This document shows, piece by piece, positions 1 to 6,160 of a stretch of DNA of 6,172 nt; position 1 is the first letter of the stretch; each line of letters starts with the position of its first letter. Location: positions 1 to 6,172 of the forward strand of contig JAJZYV010000126.1 of NCBI GenBank assembly GCA_021797955.1. The letters are read 5' to 3'. The notes beneath the pieces were generated by a model, which worked only from the letters and a program-made list of their open reading frames with translations, was not told where the DNA came from and did no database searches. The translations under genes and the position numbers were made by a program. This stretch comes from Thermoplasmata archaeon. Lineage in GTDB: Archaea; Thermoplasmatota; Thermoplasmata; Thermoplasmatales; Thermoplasmataceae.

Positions 1-937
1 AAAACTAATGCCACCCTCACAGGAAAGCCTTTCCCCCATTGGTGAGGAATTCATCAGGAGAGGAATGATGAGCATTTACGGGGAAGAAAGGCCGGAATTC
101 TATGGAAGACCTATCACCAGGAAAGCCAGCGTTTATAATGGAAATCCATTTTCTGTAGAAGTAGGCATGGTCTACGGTGGGGACCTTCCTGCGGAGCAGC
201 CCGTCAGGATAATAAGATTTGCGAACAAGGTTCCGCTGCTCTATCAGCCCGGATCATGCGCAATCACACAATCTGTCTTTGACCTGGATTGGCGAACCTA
301 TGGTCTCGATCAAAAACAGGGTAAGGGTCAGCCCTATGGTCCCGCAATCATTCTGGTACATGTATACGGACCAAGATTACCATATACTTCGGAATCAAAG
401 GAAGCAATATCTTCTGTGGAAATAATAACTGATGAAATCAAAGCTGCCATAAAACAGGAAATGAGAATGCTAAAAACCTTTGGCAACCGCAAAGATAAAA
501 TGAAAAAGGTTGCCGAGAAATTCAATCTGTTCCGGAGATTAATCCCTGAGATCGCGAGCAAATGCTCATCAATATTGGGAAAGGAGGTTCCCGACATTAA
601 TCCGGTGGTATCCAAAATTGCAAATGTTGTTTTCATCCATGAAGAGGCTATTAAGACAGATTCCGGATACAATGTACGCACTGAAATATTTAATTTCACC
701 AGATCATCGCATAAATTTACATTAAAGGCTGTCTTCGGAGGCATGGATGATAAGAGCACGGATTATGAAATAGAAGATCTGAAGCCTGCGGAAGAGAGAG
801 TTTTTCAAACATTCGTTCAGTGGCCTGGACAATATCCGGGGACGGATTATTATTTCACGGGGATAGACGCTTCAAAGATTCAGGGCGCAGAGCCTCTTCC
901 CGGTGATTGGGACCTGCGAAACAATGAGGTGGAATAA
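1..937 (+). CDS. top6B: DNA topoisomerase VI subunit B, C-terminal part (5' end outside window)
   Basis: This is the ATPase subunit of the type IIB topoisomerase, which relaxes and decatenates DNA using ATP. Only the C-terminal part is present. The reading frame is open to the window edge (first full codon at base 2), so the ATG at 8 is internal, and the GHKL ATPase and H2TH regions lie upstream. Counting from that Met, residues 7-19 carry the conserved SLSPIGEE segment. Residues 43-83 carry the transducer signature NGNPFSVEV, then RFANKVPLLYQPG. WRTYGL (95-100) matches the family WKxY motif. K131 in YTSESKEAI is probably the switch lysine that contacts the ATP gamma-phosphate. A long helix-rich arm follows (about 137-205). 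The last 100 residues are predicted beta-rich and resemble the Ig-like C-terminal domain of longer euryarchaeal forms. The stop codon directly abuts the top6A start, so the two are co-transcribed. The family assignment is secure; the exact boundary of the C-terminal domain is not. Confidence 0.94.
   Translation, partial: KLMPPSQESLSPIGEEFIRRGMMSIYGEERPEFYGRPITRKASVYNGNPFSVEVGMVYGGDLPAEQPVRIIRFANKVPLLYQPGSCAITQSVFDLDWRTYGLDQKQGKGQPYGPAIILVHVYGPRLPYTSESKEAISSVEIITDEIKAAIKQEMRMLKTFGNRKDKMKKVAEKFNLFRRLIPEIASKCSSILGKEVPDINPVVSKIANVVFIHEEAIKTDSGYNVRTEIFNFTRSSHKFTLKAVFGGMDDKSTDYEIEDLKPAEERVFQTFVQWPGQYPGTDYYFTGIDASKIQGAEPLPGDWDLRNNEVE
926..932 (+). promoter_or_regulatory. Shine-Dalgarno sequence for top6A
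   Basis: GAGGTGG lies five bases before the ATG at 938, inside the last codons of top6B. It matches the anti-Shine-Dalgarno GGAGGTGATC pattern and fixes the top6A start. It also suggests that top6A, an internal operon gene, is translated by ribosome binding, whereas the likely leaderless genes elsewhere in the window lack such a site. Confidence 0.6.
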
Positions 938-2017
938 ATGGTTGATATTAAAACAGACGAAACGCTCATAAAGCTTGTGGAAAAGATGTACAATGAACTT
1001 GTTTCTGGCGATGTGCCGGAGCTGAAGTTATCCTCAAGAACCAAAGATAACATAGTGTTTGATCAGGCCATGAATGTTTGGAAATACGGCGGTTCATCTG
1101 TTTCGAGAAGCGCAAAGACAACAGATGGTGCCCAGTTCATGGCCAAGGCCCTTTACACGATTGAATTCATCATGGATATGATCAAGAGCCAGAAATCTTC
1201 CACGTTAAGGGAAATGTACTACATATCCGAAGGCTGGAAAGACTATAAATTCCATACTCAGGATGAATCAAATATGCTTGCAGAAGACCTGGAAGTGATT
1301 ACATCCCTGATGCGGGAGGATTTTAAATTGAGACCCGAAGAGAATGGAGCAAGCGTCATTGGAAACATAACCATTGAAGAGAAAAATAGGAAAGGAGAAT
1401 TCAAGAGGATAAACTGCCGGGATGATGTTGGTGATGCCGGTTATACAATCCCATATAATGTTGAGGAAGAAAAAGTCAAGCTCATATCGCATGACGCGGA
1501 TTTCATTCTTGCCATAGAAACAGGAGGAATGTTTGACAGACTTGTGGAAAATGGTTTTGACGAGGATTTTCGATCTGTTCTTGTGCATCTTAAGGGTCAG
1601 CCGGCAAGGAGCACGAGGCGTCTCCTTAAACGTCTGAATAATGAACTTGGTCTCCCGGTGTTTGTATTTACCGACGGTGACCCATGGTCATTCAGAATAT
1701 TTGGATCAATAGCCTATGGAGCAATTAAAACGGCTCACATCTCAGAATGGTTGGCGGTACCCGCAGCAGAATTCATAGGAATAACCGCCTCTGACATAAT
1801 TAACTATGACCTTCCATCGGATAAACTCAGCGACAAAGACGTTTCCGCACTTAATTCTGAACTGCAGGATCCAAGATTCTCAACAGAATTCTGGAAGCAG
1901 GAAATTGAAACAATGCTGCAGATGGGAAAGAAGGCTGAACAACAGGCTCTGGCAAAATACGGTCTTGACTTTGTCACAGAAAAATATCTTCCCGATAAGC
2001 TCTCGGATGTTCTGTGA
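938..2017 (+). CDS. top6A: DNA topoisomerase VI subunit A (Spo11-like catalytic subunit)
   Basis: This is the DNA-cleaving subunit of topoisomerase VI, forming an A2B2 complex with the product of the gene just upstream. Its 359 residues are normal for the family, and the gene appears complete. The N-terminal winged-helix (5Y-CAP) domain contains the active-site motif REMYY (91-95); by comparison with Spo11 and archaeal homologues the second tyrosine, Y95, should form the covalent bond to the 5' DNA end. The Toprim domain follows, with the acidic residue E194 in AIETGGMF and the metal-binding pair D246/D248 in FTDGDPW. Between them is the typical GQPARSTRR segment (220-228). All expected catalytic residues are present, so the enzyme should be active. 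The start is fixed by the preceding Shine-Dalgarno and by abutting the top6B stop. Nothing suggests truncation or frameshift. Spo11 itself is unlikely, given the coupled B subunit. Confidence 0.97.
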   Translation: MVDIKTDETLIKLVEKMYNELVSGDVPELKLSSRTKDNIVFDQAMNVWKYGGSSVSRSAKTTDGAQFMAKALYTIEFIMDMIKSQKSSTLREMYYISEGWKDYKFHTQDESNMLAEDLEVITSLMREDFKLRPEENGASVIGNITIEEKNRKGEFKRINCRDDVGDAGYTIPYNVEEEKVKLISHDADFILAIETGGMFDRLVENGFDEDFRSVLVHLKGQPARSTRRLLKRLNNELGLPVFVFTDGDPWSFRIFGSIAYGAIKTAHISEWLAVPAAEFIGITASDIINYDLPSDKLSDKDVSALNSELQDPRFSTEFWKQEIETMLQMGKKAEQQALAKYGLDFVTEKYLPDKLSDVL

Positions 2018-2065
2018 TCCTATTAATTTAAAATTATCTGCATTAAATAAACATGATTAATAAAG

Positions 2066-2079
2066 GAAGGTAATCTATA
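2066..2079 (+). promoter_or_regulatory. Putative promoter (BRE/TATA) of the rhodanese gene
   Basis: A purine-rich GGAAGG, a plausible TFB-recognition element, runs into TAATCTATA (2071-2079). The box starts 29 nt before the ATG at 2100, the spacing expected for a leaderless archaeal transcript. No Shine-Dalgarno is found near the start. The 82-bp gap after top6A and this box suggest that the rhodanese gene is transcribed independently. Confidence 0.45.
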
Positions 2080-2099
2080 CCGCTAATACATTACATATT

Positions 2100-2447
2100 A
2101 TGGCCATAATGGATTTCTTCAGAGACCCGGTAGAACTTAAAGAGCTGGAGCCTGATGAGATTGAAAGAAGAAAATCAGAAGAATTCACCTCAATTATAGA
2201 TGTGAGAACGAGAATGGAATACAATTCGGGGCACATTGAAGGTATAAAGAATATTCCCCTTGGAGAGCTAAAACACCATATGAAGGAATTTGAACCTGAT
2301 AAACACTATATTTTTGTTTGCGCAACCGGTCACAGGAGCAGAGCTGCGGCAAACAAACTGGTCAGAAACAACGTAAAGAATGTGAGCCACCTGAAAAGTG
2401 GAATGCGCGCTTGGAAGGCCAGCGGTAAAGATATTGTGAAAGATTGA
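2100..2447 (+). CDS. Single-domain rhodanese-like sulfurtransferase
   Basis: The 115-residue protein is one rhodanese domain, probably cytoplasmic, with no signal peptide or membrane segment. Such proteins carry sulfur as a persulfide on the active-site cysteine and pass it to acceptors such as cyanide, thiolation enzymes or iron-sulfur assembly factors. Visible hallmarks are IIDVRTRMEY (32-41), the CH2A-type stretch GHIEGIKNIP (44-53), and the six-residue active-site loop C74-A-T-G-H-R79 followed by S80, which fits the usual CxxGxRS pattern. The C-terminal part has the expected LKSGMRAWKASG ending (98-109). Loss of activity is therefore not expected. The start at 2100 has a TATA-like box at leaderless distance; a second ATG three codons in (2109) is an alternative. 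The gene converges on the methyltransferase with a 6-bp gap. The physiological sulfur acceptor cannot be read from the sequence; see the finding on wobble uridine modification. Confidence 0.9.
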   Translation: MAIMDFFRDPVELKELEPDEIERRKSEEFTSIIDVRTRMEYNSGHIEGIKNIPLGELKHHMKEFEPDKHYIFVCATGHRSRAAANKLVRNNVKNVSHLKSGMRAWKASGKDIVKD

Positions 2448-2452
2448 TATTG

Positions 2453-2462
2453 TTTATTTTTT
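2453..2462 (+). terminator. T-rich transcription terminator after the rhodanese gene
   Basis: TTTATTTTTT begins six bases past the rhodanese stop. A U-rich tract without a hairpin is sufficient for termination by archaeal RNA polymerase. The tract overlaps the last codons (Arg-Lys-Lys-stop) of the convergent methyltransferase gene, so transcripts of the two genes may overlap by a few bases. Confidence 0.5.
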
Positions 2463-3059
2463 CCTAAATGTTGCCCTTATAAATTCTCCATCCTCTCTCA
2501 GCGTTAAATTCAGTCCAAGATCTGAACTAATTTCTTTGAACTGTGAAGCTCTCATCAAATGGCTTGCTGCCATCTTCTTCTTGAATGAATCATCGTTAAC
2601 CAATTCATATATATTGAAAGAACCACCATCATTAAGATGGTTCATTATTCCGGGAACGCATTGAACGCGATCCTTCCAGTGGTGGAATGATAGTGATGTG
2701 TAAATTAGATCATATTTCTTATTCTCTGGAAGTTCCCTGCAACTTCCACCAATAAATTTTATCCTTTCAGCGACTTTCTTCCTTGATGCTCTCTTTGAAC
2801 TGACATTCCTCATTGATTGGGATGGGTCCAGACCGGTACCAATAAAATCTTTCTTCTCCATTGCCAGCGTTGTCAATATCTTTCCATTACCTGAACCAAT
2901 ATCCAGTATAGTTTTGAAGTCAAATTCCTTAAGATCGTCTATTACGAATCTGTAAAAATGTCGGAATGTGGGGATCAATGATGAAAGTATATAAAGTCTT
3001 GAAGAAAAAATACCAAATTTTTCTTCGCCTTCCTCATAATAGTCTTTCTCTTCAGGCAT
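2454..3059 (-). CDS. Class I SAM-dependent methyltransferase of unknown substrate
   Basis: The 201-residue protein has a Rossmann-fold methyltransferase core. Motif I, which binds S-adenosylmethionine, is ILDIGSGNGK (51-60). The acidic residue at the end of strand 2 is D78 in GTGLDPS. Motif IV is YDLIYTSLSFHHW (116-128), and a later LNDGGSFNIYEL (142-153) matches the post-IV strand. The pattern is that of UbiE/Methyltransf_11/25-type small-molecule or tRNA methyltransferases. The HHW after motif IV is shared with several groups, including Trm9-like enzymes, so it does not fix the substrate. The N-terminus (1-45) is charged and then helical with aromatic residues, perhaps a lid. The final 50 residues are short for the family, with no extra RNA-binding domain. 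It lies 77 bp downstream of elp3 on the same strand, with its own promoter-like box. The ATG at 3059 is supported by that box at leaderless distance. The fold assignment is strong; the function is unknown. Confidence 0.85.
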   Translation of the reverse strand: MPEEKDYYEEGEEKFGIFSSRLYILSSLIPTFRHFYRFVIDDLKEFDFKTILDIGSGNGKILTTLAMEKKDFIGTGLDPSQSMRNVSSKRASRKKVAERIKFIGGSCRELPENKKYDLIYTSLSFHHWKDRVQCVPGIMNHLNDGGSFNIYELVNDDSFKKKMAASHLMRASQFKEISSDLGLNLTLREDGEFIRATFRKK

Positions 3060-3080
3060 TCCTATGCATAATGTAACTAC

Positions 3081-3092
3081 TTAATAACCTTC
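3081..3092 (-). promoter_or_regulatory. Putative promoter (BRE/TATA) of the methyltransferase gene
   Basis: Read on the minus strand, GAAGG runs into TTATTAA, which starts 28 nt before the ATG at 3059. This is the spacing of a leaderless archaeal promoter. The element nearly repeats the one before the rhodanese gene. It lies in the 77-bp gap after elp3, so the methyltransferase may be transcribed alone as well as by read-through from elp3. Confidence 0.45.
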
Positions 3093-3136
3093 TCTTTGTT
3101 AATAATAGCTCTAAAATGTGCTTATGAATCAAAAGA

Positions 3137-4693
3137 TTAATCAAAGTTTTTGCCCATATATGGACCGATTCTTTCGTAGCCAAATTTTCTGAAGTATTCT
3201 CTAACGCCTATTCCACTTATGACAAGAATTCTTTCCATATTCCATTCTTCCCTGCTGATTCTCTCAGCCTCGTCAAGAAGACTTTTACCGATTCCTCTAT
3301 GCTGAAAACCCTCACCTGTTCTCTGACCCACCGGAACAACGTTTCCCAGAACTTTTATTTCCCTTATTATGGAAGAACCTTTTATTTCGGCTCTATGAGA
3401 TCTGGAGGAAGGCTTTCTAAGTCTTATGAAACCTGATATGTCATCGTCTGAATTCTCAAAGCTCAGGAAAATTTCATTAGAACCTGATGCTTTATATTCC
3501 CTCCTTAGCAATGTGAAATCACCCGATTTTACTTCCCTGACTCCCACTTCTCTCCCCCTTATTTCAAGAGACTTTTCACCGTTCATTTCGAGTTGAGCTT
3601 CCACGAGATTTCTGAGATCACTCCTTTTAACCCCGGCTTCAATGAACTTCACCGGAATATCTCTCTGCATCCTCTGGACCCTTACCCATGGAGGCATTTC
3701 CTTCATGAAAGTCGTTATAAGCCTTACCGCATCATTGGTATCCATTGGTTCATACTCACCGCTTTTCCACATATTATATAGTTTTGTGCCCTTCACAACA
3801 AGGGTTGGATATATTTTCAGCATATCAGGCATATAATCTTCATTTGACATCATTTCCCTAAAGCTTTTCAGGTCGTCTTCATATGATGCACCGGGCATTC
3901 CCGGCATAAGGTGATATACAATCTTAAAGCCAGCATCTCTACTCAATTGTGTTGATTTTACAATTTCTGAAGTTCCATGTCCGCGCATGTTCATTTTCAA
4001 CACGGCATCATTAATAATCTGAGCACCAAGTTCAACTTTGGTTGCTCCATAGTCAAGAGCCAGATCAATCTCCTTTTCGAAGAACCAATCCGGTTTTGTT
4101 TCTACTGTTAGACCAATGCACCTTCTTCCAGCAGTTTCATTGAACTTCATTGCCTCTTCCAGATTTTCAGCAACAAATCCGTTCATGGCATCAATACACC
4201 CTTTCACATAAGATTCCTGATATTCTCTGGTTCTTGCCGTGAAAGTTCCACCCATTATAATGAGGTCTACCTTGCTTGTATCATGGCCAATAGTTTCCAG
4301 TTGTTTGAGCCTGTTGAACACTATATTATAAGCATCATACTGGTTTGCCCTTCCTCTCAGTGCAGATGGTTCATAACCCGTATATGCCTGAGGAGAGTTG
4401 TTCTCCACACCTCCGGGACAGAAGATGCATCTCCCATGGGGACATATTTCCGGGGAGGTCATAGCTGCAACCACCGCGACCCCGGAAACCGTTCTAGTTG
4501 GTTTAATTCTTAAGAGCTTTTGATATTCTTTATTTATGGTAGCGGTATTCAAAATTTCACTGTCAGACGGAATATGATCTAGAGAATATTTTCTGGAAAG
4601 CTGTAATTTAAGAGATTGAAGATCATCCTTGCTGTTGATCTCTCCGCTGTTTATCTTTGTGGATACCTCATCAAAGAAATTCATTATGCCCAT
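3137..4693 (-). CDS. elp3: Elp3 family radical SAM / acetyltransferase, tRNA U34 carboxymethylation
   Basis: Elp3 uses radical SAM chemistry and acetyl-CoA to add a carboxymethyl group to C5 of wobble uridine 34 in tRNA; archaeal Elp3 works without the other Elongator subunits. The 518 residues match the family length. The radical SAM domain carries the 4Fe-4S ligands C84, C89 and C92 in CPHGRCIFC, followed by PGG. Conserved TIM-barrel stretches include IIMGGTFTAR (145-154), GLTVETKPDW (194-203), ELGAQ (221-225) and HLMPGMPG (261-268). The C-terminal GNAT domain (about 390-518) has the acetyl-CoA pyrophosphate loop QHRGIGKSLL (464-473) and the terminal YFRKFGYERIGPYM. Both active sites therefore look intact. 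It lies 17 bp after the permease, and its likely TATA box overlaps the permease stop codon. The start is ambiguous: ATG at 4693 gives 518 residues, while ATG at 4684 (515 residues) fits the promoter spacing better. No Shine-Dalgarno precedes either. Confidence 0.95.
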   Translation of the reverse strand: MGIMNFFDEVSTKINSGEINSKDDLQSLKLQLSRKYSLDHIPSDSEILNTATINKEYQKLLRIKPTRTVSGVAVVAAMTSPEICPHGRCIFCPGGVENNSPQAYTGYEPSALRGRANQYDAYNIVFNRLKQLETIGHDTSKVDLIIMGGTFTARTREYQESYVKGCIDAMNGFVAENLEEAMKFNETAGRRCIGLTVETKPDWFFEKEIDLALDYGATKVELGAQIINDAVLKMNMRGHGTSEIVKSTQLSRDAGFKIVYHLMPGMPGASYEDDLKSFREMMSNEDYMPDMLKIYPTLVVKGTKLYNMWKSGEYEPMDTNDAVRLITTFMKEMPPWVRVQRMQRDIPVKFIEAGVKRSDLRNLVEAQLEMNGEKSLEIRGREVGVREVKSGDFTLLRREYKASGSNEIFLSFENSDDDISGFIRLRKPSSRSHRAEIKGSSIIREIKVLGNVVPVGQRTGEGFQHRGIGKSLLDEAERISREEWNMERILVISGIGVREYFRKFGYERIGPYMGKNFD

Positions 4694-4707
4694 GGATGCT
4701 TAACCCA

Positions 4708-4714
4708 TAATTAA
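4708..4714 (-). promoter_or_regulatory. Putative TATA box of elp3
   Basis: Minus-strand TTAATTA, in the wider AAAATTAATTAT, starts 30 nt before the ATG at 4684 and 21 nt before the ATG at 4693. It overlaps the permease stop codon (4711-4713). The spacing suits a leaderless transcript starting at 4684. The same heptamer lies 31 nt before the permease ATG. Confidence 0.4.
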
Positions 4715-6042
4715 TTTTGCACATTATTGATATTGGACTCTTTATTTTCAAAGTTTGCTGGTTGATCACTCTCCCCGTTATTCCTTGTCCGCGCCTCTTT
4801 TTCGAAATAGAATATCATCATTCCCACAATGATTGTGACGAATCCGAGATAGATTGCTTTGACCCCTAGTGCATACATGATCAGGAGAGACAGAATGACC
4901 GACACAATTTGCACATACGGATAGAGCGGTGAGGAAAATTCTCCTTTTACTTTCCGATGCCTTAATATTACAACAAAAAGGCCCGTAAGCGCATATGAAA
5001 AAATAACGCCAAAGTTTGAAGCTAAGGCTATTATCTGGACATTTCCAAGGAAAAGGGCAGCAACCGCCAGGCCTCCAATCAAAATTACCGCTTTTTTTGG
5101 AGAATCTTTTTGACGACCCTGAATCCACTCTGGAAGAACCTTATCTTCGCTCATCTGAAGCAGAGTTCGTGATCCTGCAACTATTAGTGAAACAGTTACA
5201 GTAAATGTGGCAATTATTGCGACGACGGCTATTGCATAACCTACGAATACCGGTGCATTACTAAAGTGCAGGGCGTTGCTTAATGGATCTGCTGAAATTG
5301 AATAATCCTGCCACGGCATCAAAGCCAGCATACCTGTTACCACAAGGATATAGAGTACAGTGCTGACTACAAGTGAAAAAATTATGGCGAATGGTACATT
5401 TTTTGCCCCATTCTTAACCTCGGGGGTAAGTGTTGCAATTGTGTTGAATCCTGAATAGGCAAAGAAACTAAGCGAAGCGGCGACTATTATGCTTTCAAAA
5501 CCCATGGGCGCTAGTGGTGTGAATCTGGAAACCTCCCATTTCCCATAGAATATTGAAACGATGATGAAGAGAACAAGGCCTGCAAGTGTTAATATTACAA
5601 GGTATTTTTCCACTCTTGCAACCGCCGATATTCCTATATAATTCAGAAATGTGGCAAAAACTATCATACCTGCTGCGGCAATCAAGACAAAGTAATATGG
5701 TAATGAAAAGAATGAAAGCAGATATGCACCAAATCCCAATGCTACCGCCGATGCAGCAATGGAATATGATATACTTCTCAACCAGCCAACCATGAAACCT
5801 GCAGAATCTCCCATCGTCTCCTTTGCAAATGAGTAGAGACCGCCGTGCGTAATGATTTTTGAAGAAAGCTCTGCACTGTTCAATGCAATGGTCAATGCCA
5901 GAACAGCAGTAATGGCAAATGCAATAAGTGCACCGGGGCCTGCATCATAAATTGTGGTACCGGCAAGGACGAAGATTCCTGCACCAATGATATTACCAAG
6001 CCCAATGGCAGACGCTTCCCATTTGCTCAGTTTCTTTTCCAT
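4711..6042 (-). CDS. APC superfamily amino acid permease
   Basis: This is an integral membrane transporter of the amino acid-polyamine-organocation family, a secondary carrier likely importing amino acids or related amines by proton coupling. The 443 residues show about 12 hydrophobic segments (approximately 12-30, 36-55, 82-111, 115-137, 144-166, 181-205, 217-241, 265-290, 316-333, 336-360, 373-393 and 395-413). Family signatures are the unwound TM1 motif GAGIF within GLGNIIGAGIFVLAG (14-28), FFAYSGFNTIA in TM6 (193-203), the loop PEVKNGAKNVPFAI (207-220) and SRTLLQMSEDKVLPEW after TM8 (291-306). The N-terminus is short and cytosolic, and the last 30 residues form a polar Asn/Glu-rich tail. 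The substrate cannot be deduced. The first ATG (6042) is preceded by an AT-rich box at leaderless distance and a stronger box further up. It lies 17 bp upstream of elp3 and could be co-transcribed with it. Confidence 0.9.
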   Translation of the reverse strand: MEKKLSKWEASAIGLGNIIGAGIFVLAGTTIYDAGPGALIAFAITAVLALTIALNSAELSSKIITHGGLYSFAKETMGDSAGFMVGWLRSISYSIAASAVALGFGAYLLSFFSLPYYFVLIAAAGMIVFATFLNYIGISAVARVEKYLVILTLAGLVLFIIVSIFYGKWEVSRFTPLAPMGFESIIVAASLSFFAYSGFNTIATLTPEVKNGAKNVPFAIIFSLVVSTVLYILVVTGMLALMPWQDYSISADPLSNALHFSNAPVFVGYAIAVVAIIATFTVTVSLIVAGSRTLLQMSEDKVLPEWIQGRQKDSPKKAVILIGGLAVAALFLGNVQIIALASNFGVIFSYALTGLFVVILRHRKVKGEFSSPLYPYVQIVSVILSLLIMYALGVKAIYLGFVTIIVGMMIFYFEKEARTRNNGESDQPANFENKESNINNVQN

Positions 6043-6066
6043 TATGAAATTGTATGTTTTCTTTCC

Positions 6067-6073
6067 TAATTAA
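6067..6073 (-). promoter_or_regulatory. Proximal candidate TATA box of the permease
   Basis: Minus-strand TTAATTA starts 31 nt before the permease ATG and would give a leaderless mRNA. A short AGGAAAG directly after it is about 20 nt from the ATG, too far for a normal Shine-Dalgarno. The identical heptamer and spacing recur before elp3 (ATG 4684). Confidence 0.35.
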
Positions 6074-6093
6074 ATTGGCCCCGATTTTTCAAC

Positions 6094-6103
6094 ATATATA
6101 ATA
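6094..6103 (-). promoter_or_regulatory. Distal candidate TATA box of the permease
   Basis: Minus-strand TATTATATAT is the best TATA consensus match in this gap. It lies about 52-61 nt before the permease ATG, which would give a 5' leader of about 25 nt. As the run is AT-symmetric, the plus strand (ATATATAATA) could equally serve a rightward gene beyond the window edge. Confidence 0.35.
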
Positions 6104-6128
6104 AATCTATCTAATATCCCTATAGATT
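6104..6128. repeat. Perfect 7-bp inverted repeat, possible operator
   Basis: AATCTAT (6104-6110) and ATAGATT (6122-6128) are exact reverse complements separated by 11 bp. The first arm touches the distal TATA box of the permease, a typical place for an archaeal regulator site. The AT-rich composition makes a chance match possible. Confidence 0.35.
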
Positions 6129-6131
6129 CAT

Positions 6132-6160
6132 AACGAAGTTTGTGCTTGTTTAGCTTCGTT
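6132..6160. repeat. Perfect 7-bp inverted repeat AACGAAG / CTTCGTT
   Basis: AACGAAG (6132-6138) and CTTCGTT (6154-6160) are exact reverse complements with a 15-bp spacer. The arm centres are 22 bp apart, about two helical turns, so a dimeric regulator could bind both arms on one DNA face. There is no T-run after it on the plus strand, so it does not look like an intrinsic terminator. Confidence 0.4.

Noticed and set aside
334..759. 141-codon open frame on the minus strand inside top6B
   Set aside because: It lies wholly within a well-conserved top6B frame, has no start signal, and its translation resembles no family; it is a shadow of the coding frame.
1268..1588. 106-codon minus-strand open frame inside top6A
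   Set aside because: It is opposite the conserved Toprim-containing region and shows no promoter, ribosome site or recognisable motif.
2024..2036. AT-only palindrome TAATTTAAAATTA after top6A
   Set aside because: Pure AT palindromes are expected by chance in such a gap, there is no GC stem, and no convincing T-tract follows, so I do not call it a terminator or operator.
2065..2074. GGAAGGTAAT as a Shine-Dalgarno sequence for a hidden small gene
   Set aside because: It resembles the ribosome site, but no suitable start codon follows within 4-12 bases; the position fits a promoter element of the rhodanese gene better.
3109..3136. Short T-runs downstream of elp3 on the minus strand as a terminator
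   Set aside because: Runs are only four Ts long and broken up; a terminator is plausible but not supported enough to list.
4283..5204. Several 60-116 codon open frames overlapping elp3 and the permease on either strand
   Set aside because: All are contained in convincing genes with intact motifs, and none has independent start signals.
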